Of a stretch of DNA of 64,000 bases, positions 18,351 through 26,878 are shown one piece after another. Each line of letters opens with the position of its first letter. Position 1 is the stretch's first letter. Position numbers and translations under genes: made by a program. Source of the DNA: Stutzerimonas kunmingensis (GTDB taxonomy: Bacteria; Pseudomonadota; Gammaproteobacteria; Pseudomonadales; Pseudomonadaceae). The notes beneath the pieces were generated by a model. The model did no database searches and had not been told where the DNA came from. It saw only the letters and a program-made list of their open reading frames with translations. The DNA lies in the NCBI RefSeq assembly GCF_002929225.1, contig NZ_PISM01000018.1, forward strand, positions 496,001 through 560,000, in the 5' to 3' direction.

Positions 18351-19364
18351 ATGAAAGCGGTCGCCTACTTCGAATCCCTCGCCATCGACGATCCCCGTGC
18401 CCTGCAGGACGTGGAGCTACCAGAGCCGGTGCCCGGCCCGCGAGACCTGCTGGTGGAGGTGCGCGCCATCTCGGTCAACCCGGTAGACACCAAGGTACGC
18501 CGCAACACCCAGCCCGAGGCCGGTCAGCCGAAGGTGCTGGGCTGGGACGTCGCCGGCGTGGTGGTCGGGGTGGGCAGCGAAGTCAGCCTGTTCAAGGTCG
18601 GCGACGAGGTGTTCTACGCCGGCTCCATCGCCCGCGCGGGCGGCAACAGTGAACGCCATCTGGTGGACGAGCGCATCGTCGGACGCAAGCCGCAGAGCCT
18701 GAGCTTCGCCGAGGCCGCCGCACTGCCGCTGACCGCCATCACCGCCTGGGAGCTGCTGTTCGAACGCCTGCAACTGGTGGAAGGCCAGAGCGCCGGGCAG
18801 CAGCTGCTGATCGTCGGAGCCGCCGGCGGGGTCGGTTCGATCATGCTGCAGCTGGCCCGTCAGCTCACCGAGGTCAGCGTGATCGCCACCGCCTCGCGTC
18901 CGGAAACCCAGGCCTGGGCCCGCGAACTTGGCGCCCATCATGTCATCGACCATAGCCAGCCGTTGCACGCCGAGCTGCAGCGCGCCGGTTTCGCCAGCGT
19001 CAGCCATGTCGCCAGCCTGACCCAGACCGATCAGCACTTCGATCAGCTGGTCGAGGCGCTGACGCCGCAGGGCCGCCTGGCACTGATCGACGATCCAGCC
19101 CAGCCGCTGGACGTGATGAAGCTCAAGCGCAAGAGCCTGTCGCTGCACTGGGAACTGATGTTCACCCGCTCACTGTTCGAGACGCCGGATATGATCGAGC
19201 AACATCACCTGCTGCAGCGCGTCAGCCAGCTGGTTGATCTGGGCGTGCTGCGCACCACCCTCGGCGAGCACTTCGGCACCATCAACGCGGCCAATCTGCG
19301 CCGCGCCCATGCCCTGCTGGAAAGCGGCAAGGCCAAGGGCAAGATCGTGCTGGAAGGTTTCTGA
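18351..19364 (+). CDS. Zinc-binding-type alcohol dehydrogenase family protein (quinone oxidoreductase-like)
   Basis: 337 aa medium-chain dehydrogenase/reductase. GroES-like N-terminal domain (PGPRDLLVEVRAISVNPVDTK), then a Rossmann NAD(P)H domain with LLIVGAAGGVGSIMLQLARQ near residues 148-167. The catalytic zinc Cys/His set of true alcohol dehydrogenases is absent, so despite the family name it is likely a zinc-free enone/quinone reductase. It has GAGCAACAGA before the ATG. Divergent LysR regulator; convergent with the CoA-transferase gene, 6 nt apart. The substrate is unknown. Confidence 0.88.
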   Translation: MKAVAYFESLAIDDPRALQDVELPEPVPGPRDLLVEVRAISVNPVDTKVRRNTQPEAGQPKVLGWDVAGVVVGVGSEVSLFKVGDEVFYAGSIARAGGNSERHLVDERIVGRKPQSLSFAEAAALPLTAITAWELLFERLQLVEGQSAGQQLLIVGAAGGVGSIMLQLARQLTEVSVIATASRPETQAWARELGAHHVIDHSQPLHAELQRAGFASVSHVASLTQTDQHFDQLVEALTPQGRLALIDDPAQPLDVMKLKRKSLSLHWELMFTRSLFETPDMIEQHHLLQRVSQLVDLGVLRTTLGEHFGTINAANLRRAHALLESGKAKGKIVLEGF

Positions 19365-19370
19365 CAGCTT

Positions 19371-20594
19371 TTAGATAACCCCGGCCTGGCGCAGGCCGGC
19401 GATCTGCTCGTCATTCATGCCCAGCAGGCGCTGCAACAGCGCCTCGCTGTGCTCGCCGAGCAGTGGCGGCGGCATGCGGTAATCCACGGGTGAAGCAGAC
19501 AGCCGCAGCGGGCTGGCCACCTGCGGCACGCTGCCGGCCAGCGGATGCGGCATCTCGACCCTGAGGCCGCGATGCTGCACCTGCGGGTCGGCGAATACCT
19601 GGGCCAGATCGTTGATCGGCCCGCAAGGCACGCCAGCCTGCTCCAGCGCACCGACCCATTCGGCCGTCGTACGGAACACCGTGACCTGGCGAATCAGCGG
19701 AATCAGGTCGGCGCGATGGGCGACCCGCGCGCGGTTCGTGGCGAAGCGCGGATCGTCCGCCCACTCCGATCTTCCGGCCACCTCGCAGAACTTGCGGAAC
19801 TGACCATCGTTGCCGACCGTGAGAATGATGTCGCCGTCGGCGGTGGGGAAATCCTGGTAGGGCACGATGTTCGGATGAGCGTTGCCCATACGCTTCGGCG
19901 CCACGCCGGTGGTGAGGTAGTTGAGTGCCTGGTTGCCGAGGCAGGCGACCTGCACGTCGAGCAGCGCCGTATCGATATGCTGGCCTTCGCCGCTGCGTTC
20001 GCGATGTGCCAACGCGGCAAGCACGCCGACGGTGGCGTACAGCCCGGTGAGGATATCGGTCAGCGCCACACCGACCTTGACCGGCCCGGCGCCCTCCTCC
20101 GCATCGCTGCGGCCGGTCAGGCTCATCAGCCCGCCTAGGCCCTGAATCATGAAGTCGTAGCCGGCGCGAGTGGCATAAGGCCCGTCCTGGCCGAAGCCGG
20201 TGATCGAGCAATAGACCAGCCGCGGATTGATCGCCTTCAGACTGGCGTAGTCCAGACCATAGGCGGCCAGCCCGCCGACCTTGAAGTTCTCCAGCAGCAC
20301 GTCGCACTGCGCCACCAGCTCGCGGATGATGCGCTGGCCCTCGGGCCGGGTGAAGTCGACGGTCAGCGACTGCTTGTTGCGGTTGGCGGTCAGGTAATAG
20401 GCCGCCTCCGAGGTGTTCTCGCCGTGCTGGTCCTTGAGATAGGGCGGGCCCCAGTGGCGGGTATCGTCGCCCGTGCCAGGGCGCTCGACCTTGATCACCT
20501 CGGCGCCGAGATCACCGAGGATCTGCCCGCACCAAGGCCCGGCGAGCACGCGGGACAGATCGAGAACGCGGATATGGGACAGGGCGCCGGGCAT
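19371..20594 (-). CDS. gcdG: CaiB/BaiF CoA-transferase, probable glutarate CoA-transferase
   Basis: 407 aa class III CoA-transferase. N terminus LSHIRVLDLSRVLAGPWCGQ; the catalytic Asp lies in VGVALTDILTGL (about residue 170); the C-terminal domain ends GEHSEALLQRLLGM. Because it is directly downstream of glutaryl-CoA dehydrogenase and gcdR, the likely reaction is CoA transfer from succinyl-CoA to glutarate, feeding GcdH in lysine/glutarate degradation; this is inferred from context. Start at ATG 20594 (MPGALSHIRV), four codons inside the longest frame. The symbol is taken from Pseudomonas glutarate loci. Confidence 0.82.
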   Translation of the reverse strand: MPGALSHIRVLDLSRVLAGPWCGQILGDLGAEVIKVERPGTGDDTRHWGPPYLKDQHGENTSEAAYYLTANRNKQSLTVDFTRPEGQRIIRELVAQCDVLLENFKVGGLAAYGLDYASLKAINPRLVYCSITGFGQDGPYATRAGYDFMIQGLGGLMSLTGRSDAEEGAGPVKVGVALTDILTGLYATVGVLAALAHRERSGEGQHIDTALLDVQVACLGNQALNYLTTGVAPKRMGNAHPNIVPYQDFPTADGDIILTVGNDGQFRKFCEVAGRSEWADDPRFATNRARVAHRADLIPLIRQVTVFRTTAEWVGALEQAGVPCGPINDLAQVFADPQVQHRGLRVEMPHPLAGSVPQVASPLRLSASPVDYRMPPPLLGEHSEALLQRLLGMNDEQIAGLRQAGVI

Positions 20595-20640
20595 GGAAAA
20601 CCTCACAGGCTATTGGAAGGTGAAAGCACCCTAGCCCGGT

Positions 20641-20718
20641 GGGAGAGGGCCGGGGTGAGGGAACCATGAGCAGTGCCAAGCACCCTCACTCCCAGCCCCT
20701 CTCCCAGAGGGAGAGGGG
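20641..20718. repeat. Palindromic GGGAGAGGG-type intergenic repeat
   Basis: The arm GGGAGAGGG-CCGGGGTGAGGG (20641-20661) is mirrored by CCCTCACTCCC-AGCCCCTCTCCC (20683-20705), and the latter folds again with 20709-20718 in a perfect 10-bp stem (CCCCTCTCCC, loop AGA, GGGAGAGGGG). It occupies most of the 131-bp gap between gcdH and the CoA-transferase gene. This resembles dispersed purine-rich palindromes seen in Pseudomonas and Xanthomonas genomes. It may also act as a transcription attenuator. Confidence 0.65.
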
Positions 20719-20725
20719 AGCAGTT

Positions 20726-21907
20726 TCAGAAGAACGCCTGAATGCCGGTCTGCGCGCGGCCGAGGATCAGCGCGTGCACATCGTGGGTGCCCTCGTAGGT
20801 GTTCACCACCTCCAGGTTGACCAGGTGCCGGGCCACGCCGAATTCGTCGCTGATGCCGTTGCCGCCGAGCATGTCGCGAGCCATGCGGGCGATATCCAGC
20901 GCCTTGCCGCAGCTGTTGCGCTTCATGATCGAGGTGATTTCCACCGCGGCGCTGCCCTCGTCCTTCATCCGGCCGAGGCGCAGGCAGCCTTGCAGGGCCA
21001 GGGTGATCTCGGTCTGCATGTCGGCCAGCTTCTTCTGGATCAGCTGGTTGGCAGCCAGCGGCCGGCCGAACTGCTGGCGGTCGAGCACGTACTGGCGCGC
21101 GGTGTGCCAGCAGAACTCGGCGGCGCCCAGCGCGCCCCAGCTGATGCCGTAGCGGGCACTGTTCAAGCAGGTGAACGGCCCCTTCAGCCCGCGCACATCG
21201 GGGAAGGCGTTCTCTTCCGGGCAGAACACGTTGTCCATGACGATCTCGCCGGTAATCGAGGCGCGCAGGCCAACCTTGCCGTGGATCGTCGGGGCGGACA
21301 GCCCTTCCCAGCCCTTTTCCAGCACGAAGCCGCGAATCTCGCCGGCGTCATCCTTGGCCCAGACCACGAACACATCGGCGATCGGGCTGTTGGTGATCCA
21401 CATCTTGGCGCCGGACAGGCGATAACCACCATCGACCTTCTTCGCCCGGGTAACCATGCTGCCCGGGTCGGAACCGTGATTCGGTTCGGTCAGGCCGAAG
21501 CAGCCGATATATTCGCCGCTGGCGAGCTTTGGCAGGTACTTCTGCCGGGTCGCCTCGTTGCCGAACTCGAAGATCGGCACCATCACCAGCGAGGACTGCA
21601 CACTCATCATCGAGCGGTAGCCCGAATCGATGCGCTCGACCTCGCGGGCGATCAGGCCGTAGCACACGTAGTTCAGCCCGCTACCACCGTAGGCTTCGGG
21701 GATGGTCGCGCCGAGCAGGCCGGTCTCGCCCATCTCGCGGAAGATCGCCGGGTCGGTGCGCTCATGGCGGAAGGCTTCCAGCACTCGCGGCGCCAGCTTG
21801 TCGGCGGCGAACTGCGCGGCGCTGTCACGCACCATGCGCTCTTCTTCGGTCAGCTGCTGCTCGAGCAGCAGCGGGTCGATCCAGTTGAAGCTTGCTTTGC
21901 CGGCCAT
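20726..21907 (-). CDS. gcdH: Glutaryl-CoA dehydrogenase
   Basis: FAD enzyme that oxidises and decarboxylates glutaryl-CoA to crotonyl-CoA in lysine, tryptophan and glutarate catabolism. 393 aa, the usual length. Features: N-terminal helical domain starting [23 protein letters not shown]/substrate region [20 protein letters not shown]-terminal domain with [18 protein letters not shown] and the catalytic Glu in [17 protein letters not shown]. The start at ATG 21907 has GGAGG upstream (AGGAGCCTCCCGA); 24 upstream codons are rejected. Divergent from gcdR. Confidence 0.95.
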   Translation of the reverse strand: MAGKASFNWIDPLLLEQQLTEEERMVRDSAAQFAADKLAPRVLEAFRHERTDPAIFREMGETGLLGATIPEAYGGSGLNYVCYGLIAREVERIDSGYRSMMSVQSSLVMVPIFEFGNEATRQKYLPKLASGEYIGCFGLTEPNHGSDPGSMVTRAKKVDGGYRLSGAKMWITNSPIADVFVVWAKDDAGEIRGFVLEKGWEGLSAPTIHGKVGLRASITGEIVMDNVFCPEENAFPDVRGLKGPFTCLNSARYGISWGALGAAEFCWHTARQYVLDRQQFGRPLAANQLIQKKLADMQTEITLALQGCLRLGRMKDEGSAAVEITSIMKRNSCGKALDIARMARDMLGGNGISDEFGVARHLVNLEVVNTYEGTHDVHALILGRAQTGIQAFF

Positions 21908-22002
21908 TCGGGAGGCTCCTCTTGTTGTCTTCGGCACCGCGGGCGCGCGGGCGGGATGGGCTGATCCTAGGCGCCGCAACGGTGCGTCGCAAACGAGGAT
22001 TT

Positions 22003-22018
22003 CGCACCGAGCTGTGCG
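22003..22018. promoter_or_regulatory. Inverted repeat in the gcdH-gcdR divergent promoter
   Basis: CGCAC-CGAGCT-GTGCG lies about midway in the 175-bp gap, where GcdR would be expected to bind. No experimental consensus was available to compare, so this is a candidate operator only. Confidence 0.35.
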
Positions 22019-22082
22019 TTTCGCTCACTCCGAGATAAGCTTTGGTCCGATTATCAGGCTCATCACGTGAGGTCTTTGCATA

Positions 22083-23075
22083 ATGCGCCGCAAGATTCCC
22101 AGCACCGCCGCGCTGATCGCCTTCGAGGCCGCCGCCCGCCACGAGAGCTTCACCCGCGCAGCCGACGAGCTGGCGCTGACCCAGAGCGCCATCTGCCGGC
22201 AAATCGGCGGGCTGGAGGAATTCCTTGGCCTGGCGCTGTTCCGCCGTTCGCGGCGCGGCGTGAAGCTGACCGCCGCCGGCCAATCCTACGCCCGTCGCAT
22301 CGCCGCGCAGCTGGACGCGGTGGAGCGCGACACGCTGTCGGTGATGGGCCAGCAGGGCGCCATGAGCCTGGAGCTGGCCGTGGTGCCGACCTTCGGCACC
22401 CAGTGGCTGGTACCGCGCCTCAGGCATTTCCAGGCGCTGCACCCGGAGATCACGGTGAACCTGACCAACCGCACCCGGCCCTTTCTCTTTGCCGATACCG
22501 AGTTCGATGCTGCCATCTACTTCGGCGATGCCGACTGGTCCGGTACCGAGGCGCACTACCTGATGCCCGAGGACCTGCAGCCAGTCTGCAGCCCCGCCCT
22601 GCTGCGCGACGCTCAGCCGTTCACGACCCAGGCCCTGAGCGAGCTGCCGCTGCTGCAGCAGACCACCCGGCCCTATGCCTGGCGCCAGTGGTTCGATTCG
22701 TTGGGGCTGAAAGTCGCCCGCGACATGACCGGCCCGCGGCTGGAGCTGTTCTCCATGCTGGCGCAGGCGGCCGAGCATGGCATGGGAGTAGCGCTGATCC
22801 CGCCGTTCCTGATCCAGCGCGAACTGGCCGAGGGGCGGCTGTTGCTGGCGCATCCGCACGCCTATCGCAGCGAGACGCGGGCGTACTACCTGATGATTCC
22901 CGAGCGCAAGGTGGAGTCGGCTGGGCTGGTCGCGTTCCGGGACTGGCTGAAGGAGGAGGCGAGGGTTTGGAGGGGCAAGCTCCTAACGAACTCATTGCCG
23001 CCCCAAGAGAATCAGGCAGCTAACCTTAATAGGCAGCCACTTATGGCCGTGCCGCCACGACAGGCTCAGGAATAA
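22083..23075 (+). CDS. gcdR: LysR-type regulator GcdR, with an apparently foreign C-terminal tail
   Basis: 330 aa regulator of glutarate catabolism. Winged [23 protein letters not shown] and [18 protein letters not shown] (about 6-60), then the effector-binding domain. Up to about residue 299 the sequence is typical LysR and high GC (ending [11 protein letters not shown]). The last roughly 30 residues ([20 protein letters not shown] and so on) are encoded by visibly lower-GC DNA, and the frame runs 35 nt into the opposing Fic gene. I infer that an insertion removed the native stop codon and appended a random tail. The core should still fold; effect on activity unknown. Confidence 0.88.
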   Translation: MRRKIPSTAALIAFEAAARHESFTRAADELALTQSAICRQIGGLEEFLGLALFRRSRRGVKLTAAGQSYARRIAAQLDAVERDTLSVMGQQGAMSLELAVVPTFGTQWLVPRLRHFQALHPEITVNLTNRTRPFLFADTEFDAAIYFGDADWSGTEAHYLMPEDLQPVCSPALLRDAQPFTTQALSELPLLQQTTRPYAWRQWFDSLGLKVARDMTGPRLELFSMLAQAAEHGMGVALIPPFLIQRELAEGRLLLAHPHAYRSETRAYYLMIPERKVESAGLVAFRDWLKEEARVWRGKLLTNSLPPQENQAANLNRQPLMAVPPRQAQE

Positions 23076-24207
23076 AGCCTTCGGCCGTCAACGTACGAAT
23101 GACGCCCCGAAGCAGGTAGTTGTTCGTGAAGCCCAGGGTGTACTGACGGGAGTTGGGCTGAATCGGGACCAGCATTCGTCTGTCAACCAACTTCTTGATT
23201 TGATAGGTCCGTTGCGGCCCGTTCAGGTCAGGCATCGCATCCGCTAGGTCTCCAGACTTCGCCACTCCGCTGTCAGTGTCCAGAAGTCGACGAAGAATTG
23301 AGTGCTCCTGGCCGGTGATGTGTTCTCTCTCACGAGAGAAGGCGAGTGCCGGCTGCAGGATTCTGGCTTTAAGGTAGCCATAGTCACACAGCCGATCGAG
23401 CTTGCTCAGCTCTGTGAGGATGCCCTGGAGTACATAGATGCACCACCGTTCCAGACCTAGCTGTGTACCGCGATCAGCCTCGCCCAGCATCTCGTAGTAA
23501 CGCTCACGATCATTGCAGAACACTGCAGTGGGGTTCAGCAGTCGACCGCCGGCGGAGACATCGAATCCGTACTTGATGAGCATCAGGTACGTCAACAAAC
23601 GAACCACCCGGCCATTGCCATTGGCAAACGGGTGAATCCATCCGAATCGGTGGTGCGCGAGCGCCACTTTCATAAGGTGATACTTCTGCGGATCGTGAGC
23701 ATTTATGAACGCCACCAACTCATCCATGTACCCAGCAACTTGCACGGCGTCCGGCGGAAGGTGCTTCGATTGCGCGATGCGAACCTGGGTCGTCCTGAAC
23801 TGACCGGGATTCCGGTCTCCCTCTCTGTCGAGCCCCCCTACGGTAATGGCGTGCAATTCTCGAATGAGATGGAGGCTGACGTCGTCTCCTTCCTTGAAAT
23901 GTTGCTCGATGAAGCTCATAGCTCTCTCGATGTTGGAGATTTCGCGCAGTTGATCGGTAGCCGTGTCATCTCCCTCCATCTTGCTTTCAACGTAATCAGC
24001 GAGAGTTGTGTGGTTGCCTTCAATGCGGGCAGACCCAAGGCTTTCCAAGATGTGGAAAACATTCTTGAGTTGGAAGAAAAGGCTTGCTGGAGTCGTACCC
24101 GCCAGCCTGTAGCGGCGTAGGTGCTCCAGCTCATTCAGGACATCGACAAGTGGTGAGTCAAAGGCTGGATTGAGGAGGGCCAAGTCGTAATGAGTGAAAT
24201 CCGGCAT
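23041..24207 (-). CDS. Fic-domain protein (probable AMP-transferase, class II)
   Basis: 388 aa from ATG 24207, which has GGAG eight nt upstream; a TTG nine codons earlier is less likely. Order: Fic N-terminal region with the inhibitory helix motif S-x-x-x-E-G (SARIEGN, about residues 61-67), Fic core with HPFANGNGR (about 191-199), then a C-terminal winged-helix-like region ([26 protein letters not shown] in parts). Fic proteins transfer AMP or other phosphate-linked groups to hydroxyl side chains. The N-terminal inhibitory motif makes it self-contained, with no separate antitoxin. The usual Asp/Glu at position 5 of the motif is Asn here. GC is clearly below the neighbours, suggesting recent transfer. 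Confidence 0.88.
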   Translation of the reverse strand: MPDFTHYDLALLNPAFDSPLVDVLNELEHLRRYRLAGTTPASLFFQLKNVFHILESLGSARIEGNHTTLADYVESKMEGDDTATDQLREISNIERAMSFIEQHFKEGDDVSLHLIRELHAITVGGLDREGDRNPGQFRTTQVRIAQSKHLPPDAVQVAGYMDELVAFINAHDPQKYHLMKVALAHHRFGWIHPFANGNGRVVRLLTYLMLIKYGFDVSAGGRLLNPTAVFCNDRERYYEMLGEADRGTQLGLERWCIYVLQGILTELSKLDRLCDYGYLKARILQPALAFSREREHITGQEHSILRRLLDTDSGVAKSGDLADAMPDLNGPQRTYQIKKLVDRRMLVPIQPNSRQYTLGFTNNYLLRGVIRTLTAEGFIPEPVVAARP

Positions 24208-24437
24208 GTTGAAAATCTCCAACCCGCTCAACAATTAAGTCGACACAATGCCACGCAAACCCGCAAAAATACTAGACAAGGCCTAGATTCAACCCACACC
24301 ACAAGTCAACTCATGCATTCAGCGAACTTAAATTTGAGTTACGACCAAGTCAAAGCTGATCCGCTCAGGCATGGACGCCCTACGCGGTTTTCCACCCTAC
24401 GGTTCTTGGCCGGACATGAGAAGGTGACGCGACAGGG
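24208..24437. other. Low-GC tract flanking the Fic gene
   Basis: 230 bases without a supported gene. The line 24301-24360 has about 38% G+C by my count, against well over 60% in the surrounding core. It probably holds the Fic promoter and the far edge of the acquired segment. I found no direct repeats matching the gcdR-side junction. Confidence 0.55.
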
Positions 24438-24812
24438 TCACTTCTTCTTACGAGGCTTCAGATACTTCATCAATCCCTGAAACCACATCACCAGAGCCGG
24501 ATTGCCCTGGATCTGGATGTCCTTGTTCTGAATTCCCTGCATGAACGCCAGCTGCTTGTTCTTCGCCGTCATGGTGGCGAAGCCATAGGCGGCATCCTTG
24601 AACCCCAGGGAGAAAGCCGGCTCGCTCGCCGGGCCGCGCTTGCTGGTGACGCGCTGGTTCTTCACCACGAAATGCCGGGCGACCTTGCCGTCCAGAGTGT
24701 GCAGCTGGAAGCTCAGGTCCTTATCGCCCAGCTGCTGCTGGAACTCGGGATTGGTGCGGCTGGCCTTGGCCATCAGGCGGCCCAGCATCCAAAGCAGAAA
24801 GCGGAATTTCAT
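24438..24812 (-). CDS. SCP2 sterol-binding-like domain protein
   Basis: 124 aa. The fold pattern is that of small SCP2-type lipid-binding domains: an amphipathic N-terminal helix (MKFRFLLWMLGRLMAKAS), strands DLSFQLHTLDGKVARHFVV and PAFSLGFKDAAYGFATM, and a C-terminal QIQGNPALVMWFQGLMKYL ending in a basic RKKK tail. It is sometimes labelled helicase in databases, which the sequence does not support. The position beside the HU gene matches other Pseudomonas. The ligand is unknown. Confidence 0.7.
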   Translation of the reverse strand: MKFRFLLWMLGRLMAKASRTNPEFQQQLGDKDLSFQLHTLDGKVARHFVVKNQRVTSKRGPASEPAFSLGFKDAAYGFATMTAKNKQLAFMQGIQNKDIQIQGNPALVMWFQGLMKYLKPRKKK

Positions 24813-24920
24813 GACGTGTAGTCCCGACCGGTACGAGAGGAAGGCCGCATTGTAGTGGCTTGATCGGCGGGGGGAAGGACGGGTACGAACGGGTCCGGGG
24901 CGGACCGGCTGGTCAGGTTT

Positions 24921-24944
24921 ACCCGGAGCCGATCGGCTCCGGGT
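24921..24944 (-). terminator. Terminator hairpin downstream of the HU gene
   Basis: Perfect 24-bp palindrome ACCCGGAGCC-GATC-GGCTCCGGGT, 10 nt after the HU stop. On the minus strand it is followed by AAACC, so the U tract is missing or weak, but stem strength and position support a terminator. Confidence 0.6.
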
Positions 24945-24954
24945 CGGCGCAGCG

Positions 24955-25227
24955 TCAGTTGACGGCGTCTTTGAGCATCTTGCCCGGTTTGAACGCGACG
25001 GTATTGCTGGCCTTGATGGTTACCGGTTGCCCGGTCTGCGGGTTTTTCCCGGTGCGGGCACCACGGTGGCGCTGAACGAAGGTGCCGAAACCAACCAGGG
25101 TCACGCTGTCCTTGCGGTTCAGCGCGTTGGTGATTTCATCCAGCACGGCGTTGAGTACGCGATTGGCCTGGTCCTTGGACAGATCGGCCTTCTCGGCAAT
25201 GGCTGCGGCGAGTTCCGGTTTACGCAT
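24955..25227 (-). CDS. hupA: HU-family nucleoid DNA-binding protein
   Basis: 90 aa, the exact HU length. N-terminal dimerisation helices (MRKPELAAAIAEKADLSKDQ), the beta-arm RHRGARTGKNPQTGQPVTI with the intercalating Pro, and the C-terminal VAFKPGKMLKDAVN. HU bends and compacts DNA non-specifically. The start at ATG 25227 has GAGG upstream; 15 earlier codons are rejected. Neighbourhood (rubredoxin reductase upstream) corresponds to hupA rather than the clp/lon-linked hupB; the symbol is assigned on that basis. The leader carries an AAN-repeat and an LexA-like palindrome. Confidence 0.93.
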   Translation of the reverse strand: MRKPELAAAIAEKADLSKDQANRVLNAVLDEITNALNRKDSVTLVGFGTFVQRHRGARTGKNPQTGQPVTIKASNTVAFKPGKMLKDAVN

Positions 25228-25244
25228 TGGGAGCCTCTGAGACG

Positions 25245-25255
25245 TTTTTGTTGTT
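25245..25255 (-). promoter_or_regulatory. AAN-type (Hfq/Crc) motif in the HU leader
   Basis: On the minus strand the leader reads AACAACAAAAA, matching AANAANAA, 17 nt before the HU start codon and just upstream of its Shine-Dalgarno. This is where Crc-Hfq sites commonly lie. Regulation is inferred. Confidence 0.4.
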
Positions 25256-25264
25256 GTGTCCGTA

Positions 25265-25280
25265 CTGTTCACAAGAACAG
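25265..25280. promoter_or_regulatory. LexA-like palindrome upstream of HU
   Basis: CTGTTC-ACAA-GAACAG fits CTGT-N8-ACAG, the frame of gammaproteobacterial SOS boxes, 37 nt upstream of the HU start. The centre is less AT-rich than strong LexA sites, so this may be another dyad-binding site or a coincidence. Confidence 0.3.
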
Positions 25281-25376
25281 CGCTAAAGGCGCTGCAACAG
25301 CTCTAGGCTGGGGCAGACCCATGGAGAATGGCACGGCGCTAGCACCTGCGCCAGTCCCTGTAGGCGGCTCGCCAGC

Positions 25377-26561
25377 TCAGCCGGGGGACTTTAGCGACAG
25401 AATTTGCGGTAGTTCCGCCAGCACCGGCGGCAGCTGCTTGTTCAGCCCCAGCCGCTCCTGCACCGCCGCGCCCGTCAGGGCGTAGCCGAGCAGCTGCCCG
25501 GAAGCGCCGAGATAGAGCGCTTTGACATCATTACCCTCGGCCTCCACGGTCCAGCTGCCGACACTATCAAGCGCAGGCAGTGAGACCACCACCGGGCATG
25601 CCGGGGTCTTTACGGTGACCGGCATGGGGCCATAACTGACAAAGGTAGGATTGCCAAACAGCGTTTTAGCCAGGGCCCGCGCACCAGCCATGAGCGGCAT
25701 CACGTAGAGCAGGTTCAACCCCTCCACTTCCGCACAATCGCCGAGGGCGTAGACGTGGGCCGCCGAGGTCTGCAGCAGACGATCAACGACGATGCCGCGC
25801 TTGACCTCAAGCCCCGCCTCGGCAGCCAGCTCGGTGCGCGGGCGCAGGCCAACGGCGCTGACCACCAGATCGCAGGCCAGGCGATTGCCATCGGAAAGCT
25901 GCGCCTGCAGGCCGTCGTCACTGCGTTCGAGGCGCTGCAGCGTGGCGCCCAGATGGAAGCGCGCGCCTATGCCCTCCAGGCCACGCCTTACCGCCTGGGC
26001 CGCCTGCAGCGGTAGCAGGCCGGGCATGACCTGCTCGCTCGGCGCGACCAGATCGACCTCGTGGCCGCCCAGCAGCAGGTCGTTGGCGAACTCGCAGCCG
26101 ATCAGCCCGACACCGAGGATCAGCACGCGGCGCTTGCCGGCGACGGCGGCGCGGAAGCGGCCGTAATCGTGCAGGTCGTTGATCGGGAATACCGCGTCGG
26201 CGGCATCGCCTGCGACCGGCACCTGGATCGTCTGCGCCCCCCAGGCCAGTACCAGATCGCGATATGAGACCGGTTCATTGCCGATCCACACGCGCCGATT
26301 CGCCGGATCGAGGCGGGTGACGCGGGTATGGATGCGAATCTCGGCGTTCAGCTGCTCGGCCATGGCACCGGCGGTGGCCATGCCCAGGCTTTCGGCGTTC
26401 TTGTTGGCGGCGAAACCGGTGGACAGCAGCGGCTTGGAATAGGAGCGCCCGTCATCGGCGGTAATCAGCAACAGCGGCGTCTGCGTGTCCAGCTTGCGGA
26501 ATTCACGGGCCAGGTTATAGCCGGCCAGGCCGGTGCCGATGATGACTACAGGTGCGCTCAC
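25377..26561 (-). CDS. rubB: Rubredoxin-NAD(+) reductase
   Basis: 394 aa FAD/NADH enzyme passing electrons to rubredoxin. Two Rossmann motifs: [16 protein letters not shown] at residues 6-21 (FAD) and [20 protein letters not shown] around 145-164 (NADH), plus the FAD-closing [15 protein letters not shown] near 270. It lies 34 nt downstream of the rubredoxin gene and is co-directional, so the pair forms an electron-transfer unit. In Pseudomonas it supports alkane hydroxylation or oxidative-stress defence; no alkB is present here. Confidence 0.94.
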   Translation of the reverse strand: MSAPVVIIGTGLAGYNLAREFRKLDTQTPLLLITADDGRSYSKPLLSTGFAANKNAESLGMATAGAMAEQLNAEIRIHTRVTRLDPANRRVWIGNEPVSYRDLVLAWGAQTIQVPVAGDAADAVFPINDLHDYGRFRAAVAGKRRVLILGVGLIGCEFANDLLLGGHEVDLVAPSEQVMPGLLPLQAAQAVRRGLEGIGARFHLGATLQRLERSDDGLQAQLSDGNRLACDLVVSAVGLRPRTELAAEAGLEVKRGIVVDRLLQTSAAHVYALGDCAEVEGLNLLYVMPLMAGARALAKTLFGNPTFVSYGPMPVTVKTPACPVVVSLPALDSVGSWTVEAEGNDVKALYLGASGQLLGYALTGAAVQERLGLNKQLPPVLAELPQILSLKSPG

Positions 26562-26595
26562 GATCTTGTTCTCCAGAGAAGCGTTGCGAAAGCGA

Positions 26596-26763
26596 TCAGC
26601 CGATGGCGATCATTTCGAAGTCCATCTTGCCGACACCGCAGTCCGGGCAAACCCAGTCTTCCGGCACGTCTTCCCAGGCAGTCCCGGGCGCGATGCCTTC
26701 TTCCGGTACGCCCAGCGCTTCGTCATAGATGTAGCCGCACACCACACATTGCCATTTCTTCAT
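26596..26763 (-). CDS. rubA: Rubredoxin
   Basis: 55 aa iron protein with the canonical Fe(Cys)4 site: C6-V-V-C9-G and C39-P-D-C42-G. Other invariant features are Y-x-Y-D after the first knuckle and the acidic face [17 protein letters not shown]. It is the electron acceptor for the adjacent rubredoxin reductase. PAO1 has two rubredoxin genes in tandem here (from memory), while this window shows one. Confidence 0.95.
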   Translation of the reverse strand: MKKWQCVVCGYIYDEALGVPEEGIAPGTAWEDVPEDWVCPDCGVGKMDFEMIAIG

Positions 26764-26839
26764 GGGTAACCTCGATGCTCTTTCGACTGCGACGCACGCT
26801 ATACCAGAACAGCGCGCCGCACCAATCCCACAAATGAAA

Positions 26840-26861
26840 ACGGGCGGCCTGGGCCGCCCGT
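26840..26861 (-). terminator. Intrinsic terminator of glcA
   Basis: Stem ACGGGCGGCC / GGCCGCCCGT with a 2-nt loop. On the minus strand it is followed by TTTCATTTG. It lies 17 nt downstream of the glcA stop; a textbook rho-independent terminator. Confidence 0.8.
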
Positions 26862-26878
26862 CGCGCTTACCGCCAGGC

